64,000 bases of DNA from Pyrrhoderma lamaoense (GCA_002794735.1 NBAZ01000023.1:183338-247337); one strand, 5' to 3'. Shown: positions 12,284-26,000, counted from the first letter of the stretch. Numbers and translations are program-made. The notes: generated by a model not told the origin, from the letters alone.

Positions 12284-15200
12284 TCATTCACTGAAATTAT
12301 TAATCACATCCCGGAGCATAGGCCTTGATCGAAGCAAGCCACGTTCAACATTAGCTTTTTTCATCCTTGGACCTTTTTCTTCAGTATCCTGATATATACG
12401 TTTATCTGCCTTAGGGAAATCCTTTCTTTCTTCAACCTGGCCTCTTCACGAGATACGCCACTCTCTGCTTCATGCAATTTATCGGCTCCTTTCGGGAGAG
12501 TCAACACCCATCCGTGTTCTTCCATTATACTGAAAAAATCGGATAAGAGAGGAGATGCTTGAAGCGTTTTCTTGCTCCCGAAGATGATGAGTTTCGACCG
12601 GGCACGGGTAAACGCAACATTTATACGCCTCCAATCCTTTAACAGATCACCGATCTAGCAAGTTATCGAGAAGCGTTTCAGTAAGAAGGACTTTGAAAGA
12701 TGATCTTGTACTACAAACCTGGTTATCTGGATTCGCTCGGACAAGCGAGATGATAATACAATCCTTGTCTCGCCCCTGACTTCTGTCGCTGTAAGAATCT
12801 CAATACCTGGCTGTTGCTGCAAGAGATGCGAAATGAGTGTGATCTGTTGACGATACAGCGAGATAATCCCGATCTGCTCTGAATGAACACCGCCTTCTAC
12901 TAATGCTTGCACCATCTGCTTAACAAGGCTAGCTTCGGTCACATTCTGAACAAGATCCCCAACCCGAGAGTCCAAGGCTGGTACATTATCCGTATCAACG
13001 AAAACAGCTTTGCACCTACATGAGGATAGATCATTAATCAGTTAACGGCATAATCAGGGTTTTCTTCGTTAAAGGTACCTTTCATCAAGTAACCTCTGTA
13101 TCCAACACGAATGAACTCCTTCCTTGTCAGTGCAGGGGCAGTTCTCCTTTCGTTTGTGTGGAATCGAAAGTGAACGTTGCGCAACTTCAGGTGTACCACA
13201 ATTAAGCCGATTACCGTATACAAGCCTATTAGATAGTAACATGATATCCTCATTCATACGGTACTGGTAATCCAAGTCTGCAACCGCTTTTGGATGAGCG
13301 TCAGACAGTCTCCTAAACAGGGATACATTCAACCCTCCCTTTCTTGCGTCCCTATTTCTAACCTTGAAAAATACATTCGTCACAAATCCATGATCAAAAG
13401 ACACAAAGAGCATACTAAAGGAGGTAATTGGAAGTGGTCTCCAACCAAGATAAACTTATCTGCGAAACGAAGGGGACCAAGACAGGTAGGTAGAGTGATC
13501 TGAGAGGCCTCGTCGACGATGCAGTAATCAAATCGTCGTTTGGAGAACAAGGCACTAAAAGGATTATTAGCAATCTTCCTTAAAGTTACTTGCACTATGA
13601 CGTACTGGTCAATTGAAAGAGCTGTCGTAGCCACGACAGGCGGTTCAAGGAGTTGACGCCTGTGCTCATCTGGAGTTTTAGGCGCATCAATACCCACAAG
13701 AGCGTATTTGCGGACTGCGGGATGCATCTGAAATATATGAATCAGTTTTTACTTCATAGAAGTCCACAAAAAACCCTGCAAACCTTGTCTATATTCCCCA
13801 AGCGAAGTATTTTGGAACGTGATACACCTTTCAACTTGAGAAGGATGTTGTCCACTGCAGAGTGCGTGTACGAGGTAAGCAGGACAGATTTCCCCATTTC
13901 AATGAGCTTCTTGATCATATACGCGATAACTGTAGTCTTCCCTGTACCAGGCATCCCAATATTAGTGCGTAATCCCTTGCTCGAAGGCAGTGATCTACCG
14001 CATGAATCTGGCTGACATTGAGGTCTGACGAGCAGTGAAGAAGATCTGGTTGTGTTTGTCCAAACGTTGGGGTTTCAGATCAACTACGAGGTCTAGAATA
14101 CTTTTAGACCCTGTTACATAAAAGATCTGAGCCAAGTTATCTCTTATCCTCGCCAGTCCGTTCGTTAGCTCATCCTTATCAATACGGAAAACTATACTGT
14201 CATCACTATTCTGGCTTGAAGTACGGACTTGTATAGCTTCTGTCGAAAGGCTATGATCAACACCGATAACAATGTCTGAAGGGGTTATTTCAAGGACAAA
14301 TCCACGAGCCAACGCAAGCAGTTTGGGGTTATCCTGTACCGATATGGTCACTGCATCCCCTGCCATTATGTGCCCATGCAAAAGCGTACTATCCATAGAA
14401 CCTTTCTCCACTTTGATAAGAGACGGTTTCCGAGTAAACCTGTATGTGTGCTTATGGATACGAGTACCGCCCCCAGTAGGGACTGAAGATACATGTCGGA
14501 ATTTTGAATCAAGAATCATATCAGAGAGACATCGCCCTACAACCTCTCGTTCTTTAGCACCAAGAACCCATAACTCCTTTCTAAGTCGTGCTGAGTCCTG
14601 TTCCTCTAGTGTTATCAAGTGTTCCCAGTGTTTAAAGAATTCTGCCTGCTCCTTAGATAGATGCCCGTTTTCAATTCATAGAGGTCTGAAATAGGTAAAG
14701 AGTCGTCATCAAACGTCTCGCAGGCCTTCAACAAATTGTAAGTGGGACAATCAGTAGTGGATCTGGATAACGTACTTTTTTATATAACATGCATGCATCA
14801 GATACATAGCATCGTCCACACATGCGTTCTTGGTTAACAGTTGGAGGTAGAAACTCAGGCTGTTCAGAAGCTGATAATTCTTTAGTTTTGGCACCACTGT
14901 CGCCTATCGAGTCCCCGCAGGGCGAGGTCCTTGTATTCTGCTTTTTAGATCTTCTCGTCATATAAGATGCCAGTTCATTTCTAGTATGTATCAGTCCACG
15001 CAATTCGTTCCAAGCGGATGGGACGAAGATCACGCTGTCATTGTGAGTATAGTACAATAATCCTCCAGGCATTGCTTCATGAGATGTTGTTACAAACAAT
15101 GGCGACGGCGCATCATGGTAGCGTTCAGCCATGAGTATCGTATAGAGCATACTCTGAGCACGATGCTCCAATCCGGATATGGTTCTTCCCGTTTTGATTT

Positions 15201-16548
15201 CTAGTGGCATTACTGCCTTTCTTGACTGCACCAAAGGTTTGCCTTGCCTCACTCCATTTTGTTGTGTTAAGACATTTATGTGTGCGAATACTGAAGCATC
15301 AAGCTTCCCTCTAATACCAAATTTCGGAACCCATATATCTTCCTCAATGTCGTGTATCTTCGTAATCGCGAGTCGCGAAATTTCTTTCGACGATGAACGA
15401 GTATTATCTAACACGGCGTCATCCTACAAACAATGAACACACAGTTACTTATCAAAGTGATAGTTTATAGTTACCTTCGGTGTCTCCTTGCAGTACCTAT
15501 TTCCGAATAGTTCAAGCCCAGTGGCCCGTTTCTTTACTTCTGCTATAGCCTCTTCCACAGTAACGTCGATACGAAATAAGTCATCCCAGAACTTATCGAC
15601 TGTATTTACAATAAGCGCCTCAATTGTTGTCGTATCCCATTGTTGTGAGGTCAAACACTGTTGTGTGACTTCATGTAAGATATTTCCATAAACAAGAGAA
15701 GGTGTAGCATCGGAGGTGGAACGCATCATCTGTGAAAGTAAAGGTTTCCTCCTGCAATGTAGGGCATTCGATATTGCTGTTGCAGTAAGAAGTAGGTCCG
15801 GGTGACATATGACCATGTTACACTTTGAAGATACAGTGACAGTACTATCATATAAGTTGAAATTCCCAATGACATGTAGTACATCGTCTGTAAGAATTCG
15901 GGTTACTTAAAAGAAGGTACTGAATAGAAGGAGAGGAGAAACCTTTTTGGATTTCAGTTTCTACCCAGTCATCAGTTAGGATGATTCTCTTTTGACTGGC
16001 CCCGTCTTCTGATGCGACGCTAATAATCTATTTACAATCCTAGTATCAAAAATATAGATATGGAAGTTCTTGAACTACATACCTTTTGTGGGCCATTTCG
16101 AGTCACAGACAAAACAAGACATCTATATGTTGACATTTCCAGGGCTTTGTGTTTAAATTCACATTCCTTCTTAATCTGTATAGCAGATTTAGAGCATAAT
16201 ATAGCCGAGATGTTTAATGTGCATACCGAAGGTTTCTTGCGCACAGGTGACAGCATGTCGTCCCAATCCCAGTCTTCAGCTCCTTCAAGAAGAGCCGAGA
16301 AGTCCACATCATCCCCAATACTTTTTTTCTTTGAGTCGGTGTACATGGATGTCCGTCCTTGCTTTAAGTGGAGAACCGGAACCTGCTCCCGACGATGACC
16401 CTTGCTTGAACTCATTTGTGGATCGCTTACGTTTTTTTGGAGTGGGATCGGGAGAAGGGACCGAATCAAAGAAAGAAGCATCAACTCCAGATAAGAGACC
16501 TTTCATAAAGTCATCTTCGTCTTGCGCGGAAGGTTTCGCCGGAGACAT
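12284..16548 (-). CDS. DNA2: DNA replication ATP-dependent nuclease/helicase DNA2
   Basis: This bifunctional enzyme trims long flaps in Okazaki-fragment maturation and resects double-strand breaks. From the N-terminus: a variable, NLS-like region (start at 16548; a 73-nt gtaagc intron restores frame there); a RecB-type nuclease with GNILHEVTQ (about 15690), GKLDAS and LEIKTGR (about 15200); a Fe-S cysteine cluster starting CGRC (about 14815); then an SF1 helicase with Walker A GTGKTT (about 13940), Walker B VDEAS (about 13510), GDHFQLPP (about 13440), [10 protein letters not shown] (about 13260), [12 protein letters not shown] (about 12780) and [14 protein letters not shown] (about 12610). 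Many introns interrupt it. Three one-base losses occur at about 14664-14666, 12785-12790 and 12430-12441; the last separates a conserved-looking end [11 protein letters not shown], which sets the stop at 12284. Without it the frame stops at 12361. Confidence 0.92.
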
Positions 16549-16871
16549 GGTGGTCAAGATTTGGTGTAGATCCCTATACATTCGCGTTCAATAATGTGTC
16601 GCGTTCCGTCACATCCTTGCACGATGCACGTGAGCGTTTCAGTCTCTGTGTTGCTAGAACATCTAAAGTTATGTGACACGAAATATAATATATTTGATAT
16701 TTTCTAAGTTTGTATATACACAAGTGTCATCAGTCATGCCTGATTCATAGACCATACCTTCGGTCGCACTTTTATAATTTACGGGGAAAGTTATATAGGA
16801 GAATAAACATGCCGTTGATATAAGACAGATGAATACTACAAAATAAACCAGACTTAGACAGAACAGAAACA
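16549..16871 (-). promoter_or_regulatory. DNA2 upstream region / NDC1 3' flank
   Basis: About 320 nt between the DNA2 start and the NDC1 stop, both on the minus strand, so DNA2 is read from here and NDC1 ends into it. A GC-rich patch near 16590-16630 (gtgtcgcgttccgtcac) resembles but does not match an MCB/E2F site. No coding signal. Confidence 0.35.
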
Positions 16872-19476
16872 CTAGTTATTATAGTCTACATATTTTTGGA
16901 GTTCCGAGGCGACTTGGACTGGAAATTTGAATGATGCTAACCGATCACCAAAAGTATTGATGATATAGGTTATCCCTGTTTGTAGGGCTTTGGGAGACAG
17001 TTAGCCACTGATCCTACAAAAATTCTATGGCAGTGTTCGCTTACCAGTTTTCACGCTGTCAATCCACAAGTTCGCAGCGATTACTTCTGCACTATTATAC
17101 ACGTTTTCAGGGGTCACAGGAGAGTTATCCTTAGGATAAGAGTTAGCATAAGCAACAAAATGCGCTTGTAATCTGTTCACCTGTGAGTCTGGCTTCCTTA
17201 CAGCGTATTTAGTCAAAGCCTCCGCTTGATACTTCTCTAATGCAGAATAAAACGACACCAAAGCCTCTAGTACACGAGGGATATCCCGTTGGACATGACC
17301 TAGTACATCATTATTTAAAGATTTTGCGATCAGTGCACTAAGGGCTGAACACAAGGGTTAATAAACATAAAGAGAACAAATAAAACACCTTACTACTAAT
17401 GATCATTATATCAAGCTCTTTGTTCGGTAATGCCCTTTGAACTGCTTTGTCCATTCTTTCCGTGTCCACCACGAAAGGAAGGATAATAGTGAAGGGTGAC
17501 TTGTCAGTCTAAAGTAGGATTTTATCGGAAATGCGAGAGTTTTAACTTCCTCGACCATCTTTGTTGACTCTTCTTTTATCATTTTTGTTCGTTCTTTTAG
17601 AGACTTTGGTGTACAAGAGCCTGCAACATGCAGCACATCGGATATATTGACAGAGCTACCAATAGCGCCACTAGTCGTGTCAATAAGAGCCTTGGTCACG
17701 ACACTCTCCGAAGATAGAGTGTCAGCAATAGCATCTAAAGGACTGCCACTTGTGTTTTTGTATACGGGTCCGTGAATTATCTGTACGGACGATTTTCCCA
17801 ATTCGTCTGGTTTTCCTTGGCCGGTTGACTAGCCTCTGTGTGTTATATATGTTAATCCAAGTAAAGTATCTCTCAGAGTAAGAATATACCTGGACTAGCG
17901 GGCGGTTCGTTACCTCGATTTAAAAGAAGTTGATAGTCTTTTCCCAGTAGCAGAAGACATTGTCGGATAATCACTGAGCACAGAGGTGTATGATGTAAGG
18001 AGTCATTGAATATTGCAGTACGCTTGAGTAAATCATCATCCGCGATGATATCACTGAGTTCGTTATATACATGATGCTATGCAGGTAGTCAGGCCGATGT
18101 TTCCTTCTTACACAAAGCAGATGTAACTCACCAGAAAGTATCGATCTGTGGAAGTAATTCCGGATGCGATCATGGTACCCGAGTCTTTTGAGATCGGTGT
18201 CAGATCAATGGGCTACAGGCTATTAGATATCATTTTGAATGGAAGCAGGGATATAAGACGTACTACAGAGAAGTTGAACTCGAATAGACTTGAAGTTAAA
18301 TCCCACAACATCATGCAGGAAAAAGCAAGAGTGAAGGAACGCCTAAGTAAGTCAAAATTTGACCACAATAATGTGATCGTAAATGTCGGACGAAGAAAAT
18401 GCGCGATGAAAGGTCTTTTCCATACAGCAAGTTAAGATAAACACATGGCAGAGATCTTCGCATACTCACCTTAAGAAAGAGTGTAAGATAGGCAGCCGGT
18501 AAATCACAGGTAGAAAATAGAGCGCAGAGCGCCAAACGAAACAAGGGAGATGATTGTTGTCGCAGCAGCGAGGATAAGAGATGATATAAGAGAGTCCACT
18601 ATACAACTGGAGATTGTTGGCCACAACTATATAATAGGAATGTCAATGGTCTATATACAGCTGACTAAACGTATACATACACTTAGATCTGACCGCTTTG
18701 CCACCTGCAGATGTAATCGTGATCTCAGCGCATCACGAGTAAAGTACAGAGTCGCTCCAGAAATTTGAGATAAGATTAGGAAGAGAAAACGACCATTAAT
18801 ATGAAGAGGGTGTTTTCTGAATGGTTAATCATTAACAAAAGCAGAATATGAGATTGCAATATCCACGCACTTTGAGCCCGCCCAAAGCCCTAGCTTTGGA
18901 TCGTTAGTGATGTTAGACTGGACGAGAACGAGTAGAACAATGCCAATGACAATGAAGAGGAGAGAAGGACAAGAAACGTTTCTCTGTAAGCCCGCTCAAA
19001 GATGCGATTGAATAAGGCCTCTCGAGGAGACAGGTACGTGTTATTAGGAGCTATATAAAATTGTTATGGATCATATACACATAGAGATATTAAGAACGGG
19101 GGGAAAGCAGGCTCACTATTTAAATACGACTTTCTTACTACAGCGATTGGAACAGCGGCGGCAATCCACCAAAAGAAACTGTATATCACAGTCACGGGAG
19201 ACAGCAAGTTAACTATCCAACGTAGCACTCCAAACCTCCCAGATCCACCCTGTTGTAGAGACACCCAAAGTAATGAAACAAACCATGAGATAATACCAGC
19301 ACCTCCCAGTACATTATATACAAATTTTTTGCTCAAAACGAATTTAAGATGTGGTTCATATATCTTTGAAGCTGGTGGAATGGATGGAGATGTTCTAGTA
19401 GCAAAGGAAGAAGCTATAGCAGTGGCTCTTTGAGGAGACGACACGCTGGAACGACCAAGCGGTACGCTAGTCGTCA
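16872..19476 (-). CDS. NDC1: Nuclear-pore / spindle-pole-body membrane nucleoporin NDC1
   Basis: A multi-pass nuclear-envelope protein that anchors the pore complex and the spindle pole body. The N-terminal exon (about 19476-19110) has TRTSPSIPPASKIYEPHLKF followed by two long hydrophobic helices (VLGGAGIISWFVSLLWVS and VTVIYSFFWWIAAAVPIAVV). Further helices lie in small exons between 19060 and 17900. The C-terminal cytosolic domain, 17801-17406 and 17354-17025, carries SVNISDVLHVAGSC and LGHVQRDIPRVLEALVSFYSAL. The last exon ends TFGDRLASFKFPVQVAS. Exon borders between 17850 and 19060 are not fully resolved. The start is set at the ATG at 19476; two further ATGs lie upstream in frame. An ACGCGT box is at 19538-19543. 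Confidence 0.8.
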
Positions 19477-19712
19477 TAACTAGAGGAAAGCGTGTAAAGA
19501 CTTCTAAAGCGGAAAGCGGAGACAACACATACATTAGACGCGTCAAAAGCATATACGTCACAAGTCACGCGATTGATCACAATGAGTGTCACCTCGATCA
19601 GTAACCCATAACCGGTAATTATCAGAATATACTGCTCAATGTGATTAAAACACGGTTAAGTGTTTGTCAGATTTGCAATAACCCGGATCTCAGTTAGTTA
19701 CCTACTTCTACA
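19477..19712. promoter_or_regulatory. Divergent promoter NDC1 / PEX19 with one ACGCGT box
   Basis: 236 bp between divergent starts. It holds an exact MluI cell-cycle box at 19538-19543, about 62 bp from the NDC1 ATG. NDC1 duplication at the spindle pole body is cell-cycle linked, so the site is plausible but unproven. Confidence 0.4.
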
Positions 19713-20978
19713 ATGGCATCGAAACATTTCACAGATGATGATGATCTAGATGACTTAGATGGTACGATTTCCGCAAGTAATCAATAAAATAAGTCCCAGA
19801 TCCACTCAATCCCTGCGTTTATAAAAGATATTGTCGACCAATTTGAAGTCTCTTCATCTTCATCTTCAAATAAGAGACCTACTACCGTCACAAGCGATAG
19901 GCCAGGACCATCTTCCTCTATCTCAGATATCTCCCAAAACAAGTCTGTGGAAAATACCCCTGCTATAGCAGACGAACTACCTGAAGACCTCGCCAAACAA
20001 CTTGCAGAAGGTATAGATGCACTCCTCCGGGACTTCAATGGAGGCTCGGTAGGAGAAAGCTCAGAAGAAACACGGAAACGACAGGAAGAGTGGGAAAAGA
20101 TGCTTGTTGATGGCCTAAATGGAGCTGATAGAGAAGAGCTTCTTGGCTTAGGCTCAACAAAACCAAAGTCTCAAAACTCTCCAAGTACTGCATCCAGTTC
20201 ACGTCAACAAGGAGGGGACAACTTCCAAGCAAGCGTTTTGCAAGCATTGGAAAAGCTCAAAGATAGTGACTCAACGTTACATGTTCGTATTCTGTATGCC
20301 CCACCCTAAGACATATTGCTCACTCACTCGCTAGACAGCATCATCTACCGCAGAAGCTAGTAGCGATCCATTGGAGTCCTTATTGAGTCAGTTAACGTCT
20401 GGTATCGAAGACTCGGACGAAGACAATGGAGAACTTCAGACAATACTTGAGACAATGATGCAACAGCTTATGAGCAAGGAAATCCTGTACGAACCATTAA
20501 AGGAACTACATGACAAGGTGGGGCCTTTACATCTTATCATGAAACTACAAAATCTAAGAGACTATTACAATGCCCTAGTTCCCTACTTATCTCGCCGAAA
20601 ACGACGCATCCCTCTCGGGTGAAGATAAAGGACGTTATCAAAACCAGCTTGAATGCGTTACTGAGATAATCACCATTTTTGATGATCCATCATACGATGA
20701 TAGCGACCAAGAGAAAGGCGCTCGCATAGTCACATTGATGAATAAGGTCAAGGCTCTCTACAAGTTTTACAAAGATATGCATCGATAATTAATAATTGAA
20801 TCGCATATAGATGCAATCGTTCGGGTCTCCTCCTTCAGAAGTCATGGGTCCCTTACCGTCGGCAGGTTTAGAGTTCAACCCTGATGGTTCACCGAAGCTA
20901 CCTGAGGGGTGTTCATTACCTGATGCCTATGATATACATGTAGATAGAATTGTGATTTTCCCTTTTTTGAGATACTAA
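19713..20978 (+). CDS. PEX19: Peroxisomal membrane protein import receptor PEX19
   Basis: A cytosolic chaperone and receptor for newly made peroxisomal membrane proteins; it docks on PEX3. Exons are 19713-19761, 19828-20282, 20335-20517, 20579-20746 and 20811-20978, all joining in frame. The acidic N-terminus DDDDLDDLDDIVDQFE is the PEX3-binding type. The middle has the EDLAKQLAEGIDALLRDF helix. The C-terminal domain shows ILYEPLKELHDK and FPTYLAEND. A family CaaX farnesylation box is expected at the end. Here the Cys at 20910-20912 (LPEGC) is followed by an extra run to a stop at 20976. One extra base anywhere after that Cys codon would put a stop exactly three residues later, so the box may be masked by a lost base. 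Confidence 0.93.
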
Positions 20979-21286
20979 TGTTAAAAGTATTGATCGCTAT
21001 GACTAACTCAACACATGAATGTACAAGTACATTGGCAAAATCACTATCATTAGTTTATGTATTCATATTCTGGTCATACGATGGAATATTTTACCAGGTA
21101 CCCTAAGATCCTTTCATCAAATTCATCCAGGTTTCGTCTCTGTTTTGCATCCCACGTAATACTTAATCCCTAGTTGGATATCACATATAGCTCAGTTCAT
21201 ATTACCATGTTGTATTTAATTCTATACATTGTATTTACTTGAGAAGAGCAACCTCAGTTATTTACTACCGATACACGTTTCTATAT
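20979..21286. other. Convergent 3' intergenic region, PEX19 / peroxiredoxin
   Basis: About 310 nt between converging stops. AT-rich with no coding signal; probably the two 3' UTRs. Confidence 0.4.
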
Positions 21287-22504
21287 TTACAAGTTAGCCA
21301 AGACAGCCTCAGCACCAGAAACAGTGACACCGGGGCAGATTCGACCTATCAACAGTTCAAGACATTTTGATAATAATAATTCCAGTGGAAATGAAAGAGT
21401 CAGGACAATCAGTATACATGTGTCCGGGTTGTAGGTTGAGAGAAGTAATGCTTACCCCAAGGTATTTAAGCTCAAGATCATCGATAATCATTGCATATCT
21501 ATTTGTTCTCACACCGAGACCTCTTGCAGACAGATCAAGAGTCAATCCCATTGACTCAGACCACTTTGCATCCGTATCAGACAGACAGAGGATCTAATAG
21601 TCAGTTATCCGGAGTGGTCGTACATTCATACATACCAACCAACAGCGCAAACAAGATTTTTCAGTACAAATTTCTCATTCGAAGATGGTAAGGGAAGAAA
21701 AGCCCGACGTACCTTATCCTTAACACCTTCGACTCGGCCCCAGCCACTCATGACAAAGGGGTCATTGGCAGCCACAACAGCGACGACGTCTACACCCTTA
21801 GCCTTGAACTCATCGATAGCCTTCAGATAACCTGGTAGGTGGCTGACATGGCAAGTAGGCTACAATAGATATCGATCGATAATGTGCGCCGTGGATTGTG
21901 TCGTCATTGTGTATATGCGGCCGAATGGATGTATATGTGTGCGTGTATGCATGTCAAATGACATTCATATGTTTGAGCAGTACGTATGTATATCATGATC
22001 ACGATTTTAATGAGAACGTTAGTTTGATGATGGTTAGTAGAGAAGAATGAAGAGTAACACGGAATAAATTGTATGCGCAGAGTGCAGCATGCAACAAAAC
22101 ATATGACGTTGCTGGCGATCAGCACTCAAAATTTCATCGTACACAACAATATGATTAAATTGATAATCACCGTAAAAGCACCAGGGACCGAGAACAAAAC
22201 AACCTTCTTTCCTTTCCACTCATCCGTCTTTAATTGAATAGCTTTAAGCACCCGGAAGCAATTGTTCAGATCCGAATAATCTAAGGATCAGAGAAGAAGG
22301 GTACTCACGCATTCCACAAGCGAGCTACATGTCATATTTGTGACACATAAAATATGTTCATCAGCCCATACATTGAAGAAAATGGGTACCAGAAAGAATA
22401 GAAGGGAAAATACTGACACCATCCTCAAGCTCTTGAGTGTATGGTACATACGAGAAAGTACCTTCCGGGATCTTATCTCCAACTTTGATCTTTAATTCTG
22501 CCAT
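21287..22504 (-). CDS. Peroxiredoxin, PRX5 / PMP20 / AHP1 type
   Basis: A thiol peroxidase that reduces H2O2 and alkyl peroxides. Fungal members are cytosolic or peroxisomal (yeast Ahp1, Asp f 3 group). The start at 22504 gives MAELKIKVGDKIPEGTF, and the first exon ends in TQELEDG. A later exon has WKGKKVVLFSVPGAFT. The next opens with the peroxidatic Cys in TCHVSHLPGY and continues VDVVAVVAANDPFVMSGWG. The following exon holds WSESMGLTLDLSARGLGVRTNRYAMIID. The last exon ends VTVSGAEAVLANL. A one-base loss in the gggg run at 21332-21335 disrupts the join before that ending. No SKL peroxisomal signal is present. It converges on PEX19, but a shared peroxisomal role is only suggestive. Confidence 0.88.
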
Positions 22505-23007
22505 TATGATTGTAACACAGGTCGATTCAAAAGTCTGTTAGTCGTAGGTAGTAGATGTTTTCGCTATAGAGGAGGGAGTTGATCTTGGGACTCATTTGAA
22601 AAGACATGCTATATATATACTTACAGGTAGGTGGCTTGAGATAAGAACTTGAGTCGAGTTCGGTCTAGTTTACAAATCCGATATATGCGAACACTGAGGG
22701 TGGGAGCGAATAAGAGCCAGATATCAGAGTTCTTAGTTAAAGGCTGGGAAAATATCACATCATGATCGCAACGATCATATCAGCAGCCAAGCTTCTGTTT
22801 CATAAGCTATGCACCCAAGCAATCAGTAATTACAAATAGATAGATAATTAGTCACCACGAGTAGTAGTGAGTTTCTAAGGGATTAGTGGATGGGAAAGTA
22901 CTCGAAAGTTAAAGACCTATCAGGTAAAGTAGAATAAGAAATACAACTACAGTGCTGTTACAGTACATATAAGGTATAAAATACACGCATTATATTGAGA
23001 ATACAGT
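22505..23007 (-). promoter_or_regulatory. Peroxiredoxin upstream region / WDR59 3' flank
   Basis: About 500 nt between the peroxiredoxin start and the WDR59 stop. The sequence is mixed AT-rich, with a tatatata stretch at about 22611. No gene seen. It should contain the peroxiredoxin promoter. Confidence 0.4.
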
Positions 23008-26000
23008 TTAGTTTTTATTCAATCCATCTGAGCATTCACATCCACAACCCGATGGGCAGAGGCGGAACCCGCTTGCTTTCCAGCATCGAAGGTGGGAGGT
23101 ATGGAGACATACAATACAATTATGTGATAATCCTGAAATTTTTGAAATTGAGTTTTACTTAGTGGAGATAGATAGGAAGTTGAAAAACAACCTTTAACAG
23201 GTATTCGACAAATAACGCAAAATGGGAAGGGTTGAGATATGTTGGTACATACAAGGCACTTGCGTTTGACAAGTACTCCACCACATCGTTGACATATCGC
23301 GTCAATACCTATTTGATCAAAAAAAATATCGGTTTTGTTGACAGAAATTTACAGTTTTGAGTATTGTAATCTTACCAAGACCATTTGGAGATATCGGAGA
23401 AGATAAATAAGGATCTACTGTCTTAATGGCTTTGTACATCTCGGTTCGTTTCTGAATTAACTTCCAACTGTGTAGCATCTCAGCGTATGCGTGTACGTGA
23501 GAGTGGAGTTGGGGAAGCAAGTCACTGAAAGTATCCAAAATATTCAACTTCTCTATTTAGTAATAGATATCTATCAAACTGACCTAAGCGTTTGTGATAT
23601 ACACTGGTCCTCGAAAACTGGTCCTTTGATGAATGTGATTTTCTTTTGCCGATTCTCGGAAACGCTAGGAAATGGTTTTGTAGATTTTCTAGTAGTTCAA
23701 TTCGTTTAGCAGTCTGCATAAAAATCTACACGTTTGGAAATTAGTGCATACTCAGCTGAAATTCTATTCCCATCCTTTTGATCGATTGGTGAATCAGGAG
23801 TTGCCTCTAGTTCACTTGAGCTGCGTACAAAGCCACGAGCTGTCCAGTATGAAAGAGACTGGACCACGATCCTTGTGAAGAAGTTGAAGAAGAAAGATTT
23901 TGGCCTACAGTTGGCGTAAATGGAGCTGGAGGGGATTCGTTTCGCCTAGAGATAATAGGCGTAGATATCTGACCAAATCTACGCATTTTGAGGCTGAGGT
24001 TGTCTATGGGAGTGGGCTACGGGAAAACGGGCGTTTAGTAGGCAGATTATTGGATTCCGATTCTTGCTCTGATGGTTTGAATAGTCAATCAACAGACGCC
24101 TATATATAAGATTACACCTACTATTTGGAGCTTGAGAAAGAAGTTTTATTGCCGCTACTGCAAACATGGCTAAAAGTTGTACATCTTTGATTCCAGTAAT
24201 CGAGTATGTCTATTAGTAGTATTAATGCTCAGTGATTTCAATAATAAGTTAGACAGGGCATACAGAACGTCGATGAAAATCTTTGATTTAAATTTCAAGT
24301 TCCTTTTGGCAAGAGCGATAGTATTTGAGTGACGTTTCTTGTCAGCTTCTGGCACTTTGAATAGACCTGCGAGCGACCTGAATATTCTCTCGTGATCACA
24401 TCTGAAATGCCGGTTTGCAATCTCCGCATTTTTATTACAGAACTCAAGAGGTGTACTTGTGCAGAACGTATACTCTGTAGCAAGACTTTTATGTGCACCA
24501 ACGACTGCTGCTCTGTTTTTGATATATACAACGGTCATGCGTTTTGGTAGGAGAGAATAGCTATTATTGCCTTGTACGCTATTTGCGCTGGAGGCCCCTC
24601 GGATAGAGGGCGCTTCACTTGAGGTTCCTGGCGCTTTGGGGTTAGAGAATGAGAGAAGATTGTTCATGATTCGGAGTACATTCTCCATGTCCTCTGATTC
24701 CCGAGAATCAAGGAAATCGTATGAGTGATCGTTGGCCGCGATAGCAAGCCTACGCACTGCATCTGATAGTTGTAGGGGTGATCTGAAGATACGAGGTACC
24801 CCATCTGTTTCGCGTGATGATATAGCAGGCGTTGCAGACAAGTCTTGGGGTACGGCTTTGACGAGACGAGGGAGGGAACGGAAGATACACACAAGCTGAC
24901 CTATCAATACAAGCTTTAGTTTGAAGCTCTTTTCTTAACATATAGACAGACTTACCATTTGGACCGAATACGCCCTGAGAAGATCGCGGTTCTGCTAGGT
25001 TCGGATGATCTCGTATTAGCGAAGCAGAAAAATCCTTTCCCTTTTCTGTTTCGACTTGTTCGCCTTCGTCGGACGAAGATCCTGAGTCATACCTGAGCTT
25101 CTGCCCTTTTCCAGTCCCATCACCATAAAGTAAGAATCGCAAGCAAGTCTCTAAACAAGGTCGTTGCTGTTGTCTGATATCACGAAGCCTTTTTATCATA
25201 TATGCTCGCCGCTTGACTGATATTAGCGGACTACGTTCAATCTCAACAGAAGGTGTACCATGTGGATGCTTTCCTGTAGGATAGTCTCGCGGAAATGTGA
25301 ATGTAACTCGAACGAAAACATTGACTGTTTTTGATTCACCCCAAGGACCATGTAATCCAAACGTGCAATTCCTGAATTTGCTCAGATTGTGCTAGGAAGA
25401 GAAAGGGGTCAATACAAGGGAGAGTTGCTATAAAAATGATTCTACGTACTTTTTCTACTTTTAATTTAGCGGGTGTTAGCTTGTTTACTACTGCGTTGAT
25501 CCTATATAATATTTTCAGTGATTGATACTCATGTATCAAGCAGGCATACTCACTCGTCCAACAATATATTCTCAGGTTCTCGCGTAGCATCTTCTGGCCT
25601 GGACCTAGAAGTACTCCTCCGAGCTCCGGTTTCCATATTTGGCGTATTCCTACCAGGAACTGAAGATGGGCGAGACCCAGAGCTATATCTTGAAGGTCCA
25701 ACACTCTCCGCTCGAACATTTTGCAACCAGGTTCCAGGGTCTACTTGTACACGGCCTCCTTTAGTATTTCCTTTACTCATCGTACCATCCCTTCTGTCCA
25801 ACATCGTTAGTAGGCGATTATTAGCACTCTCAACGCCACTATAACCAGTATACGTATGATTAGTGCTTGTTCCGGAGGGATCTCGTACACGCGTACTATC
25901 ACTGCGCATCCCACGAGCATTTGAGCCAGCATGAGGAAGTAGAATTGGATTCGTAGCAGCAGTAAGTGGAGCAGCTCGGACTCTTGCAAGAATGGTACGA

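Noticed and set aside
12011..12328. 105-codon + strand frame with ATG
   Set aside because: Lies antisense to the DNA2 tail and in the convergent spacer, with no family features and AT-driven composition.
14272..14694. 140-codon + strand frame
   Set aside because: Entirely antisense to the conserved DNA2 exon; a shadow of its codon bias.
16300..16480. Apparent frame break in the DNA2 N-terminus
   Set aside because: A 73-nt intron with a gtaagc donor and caag acceptor restores the frame, so it is not counted with the one-base losses.
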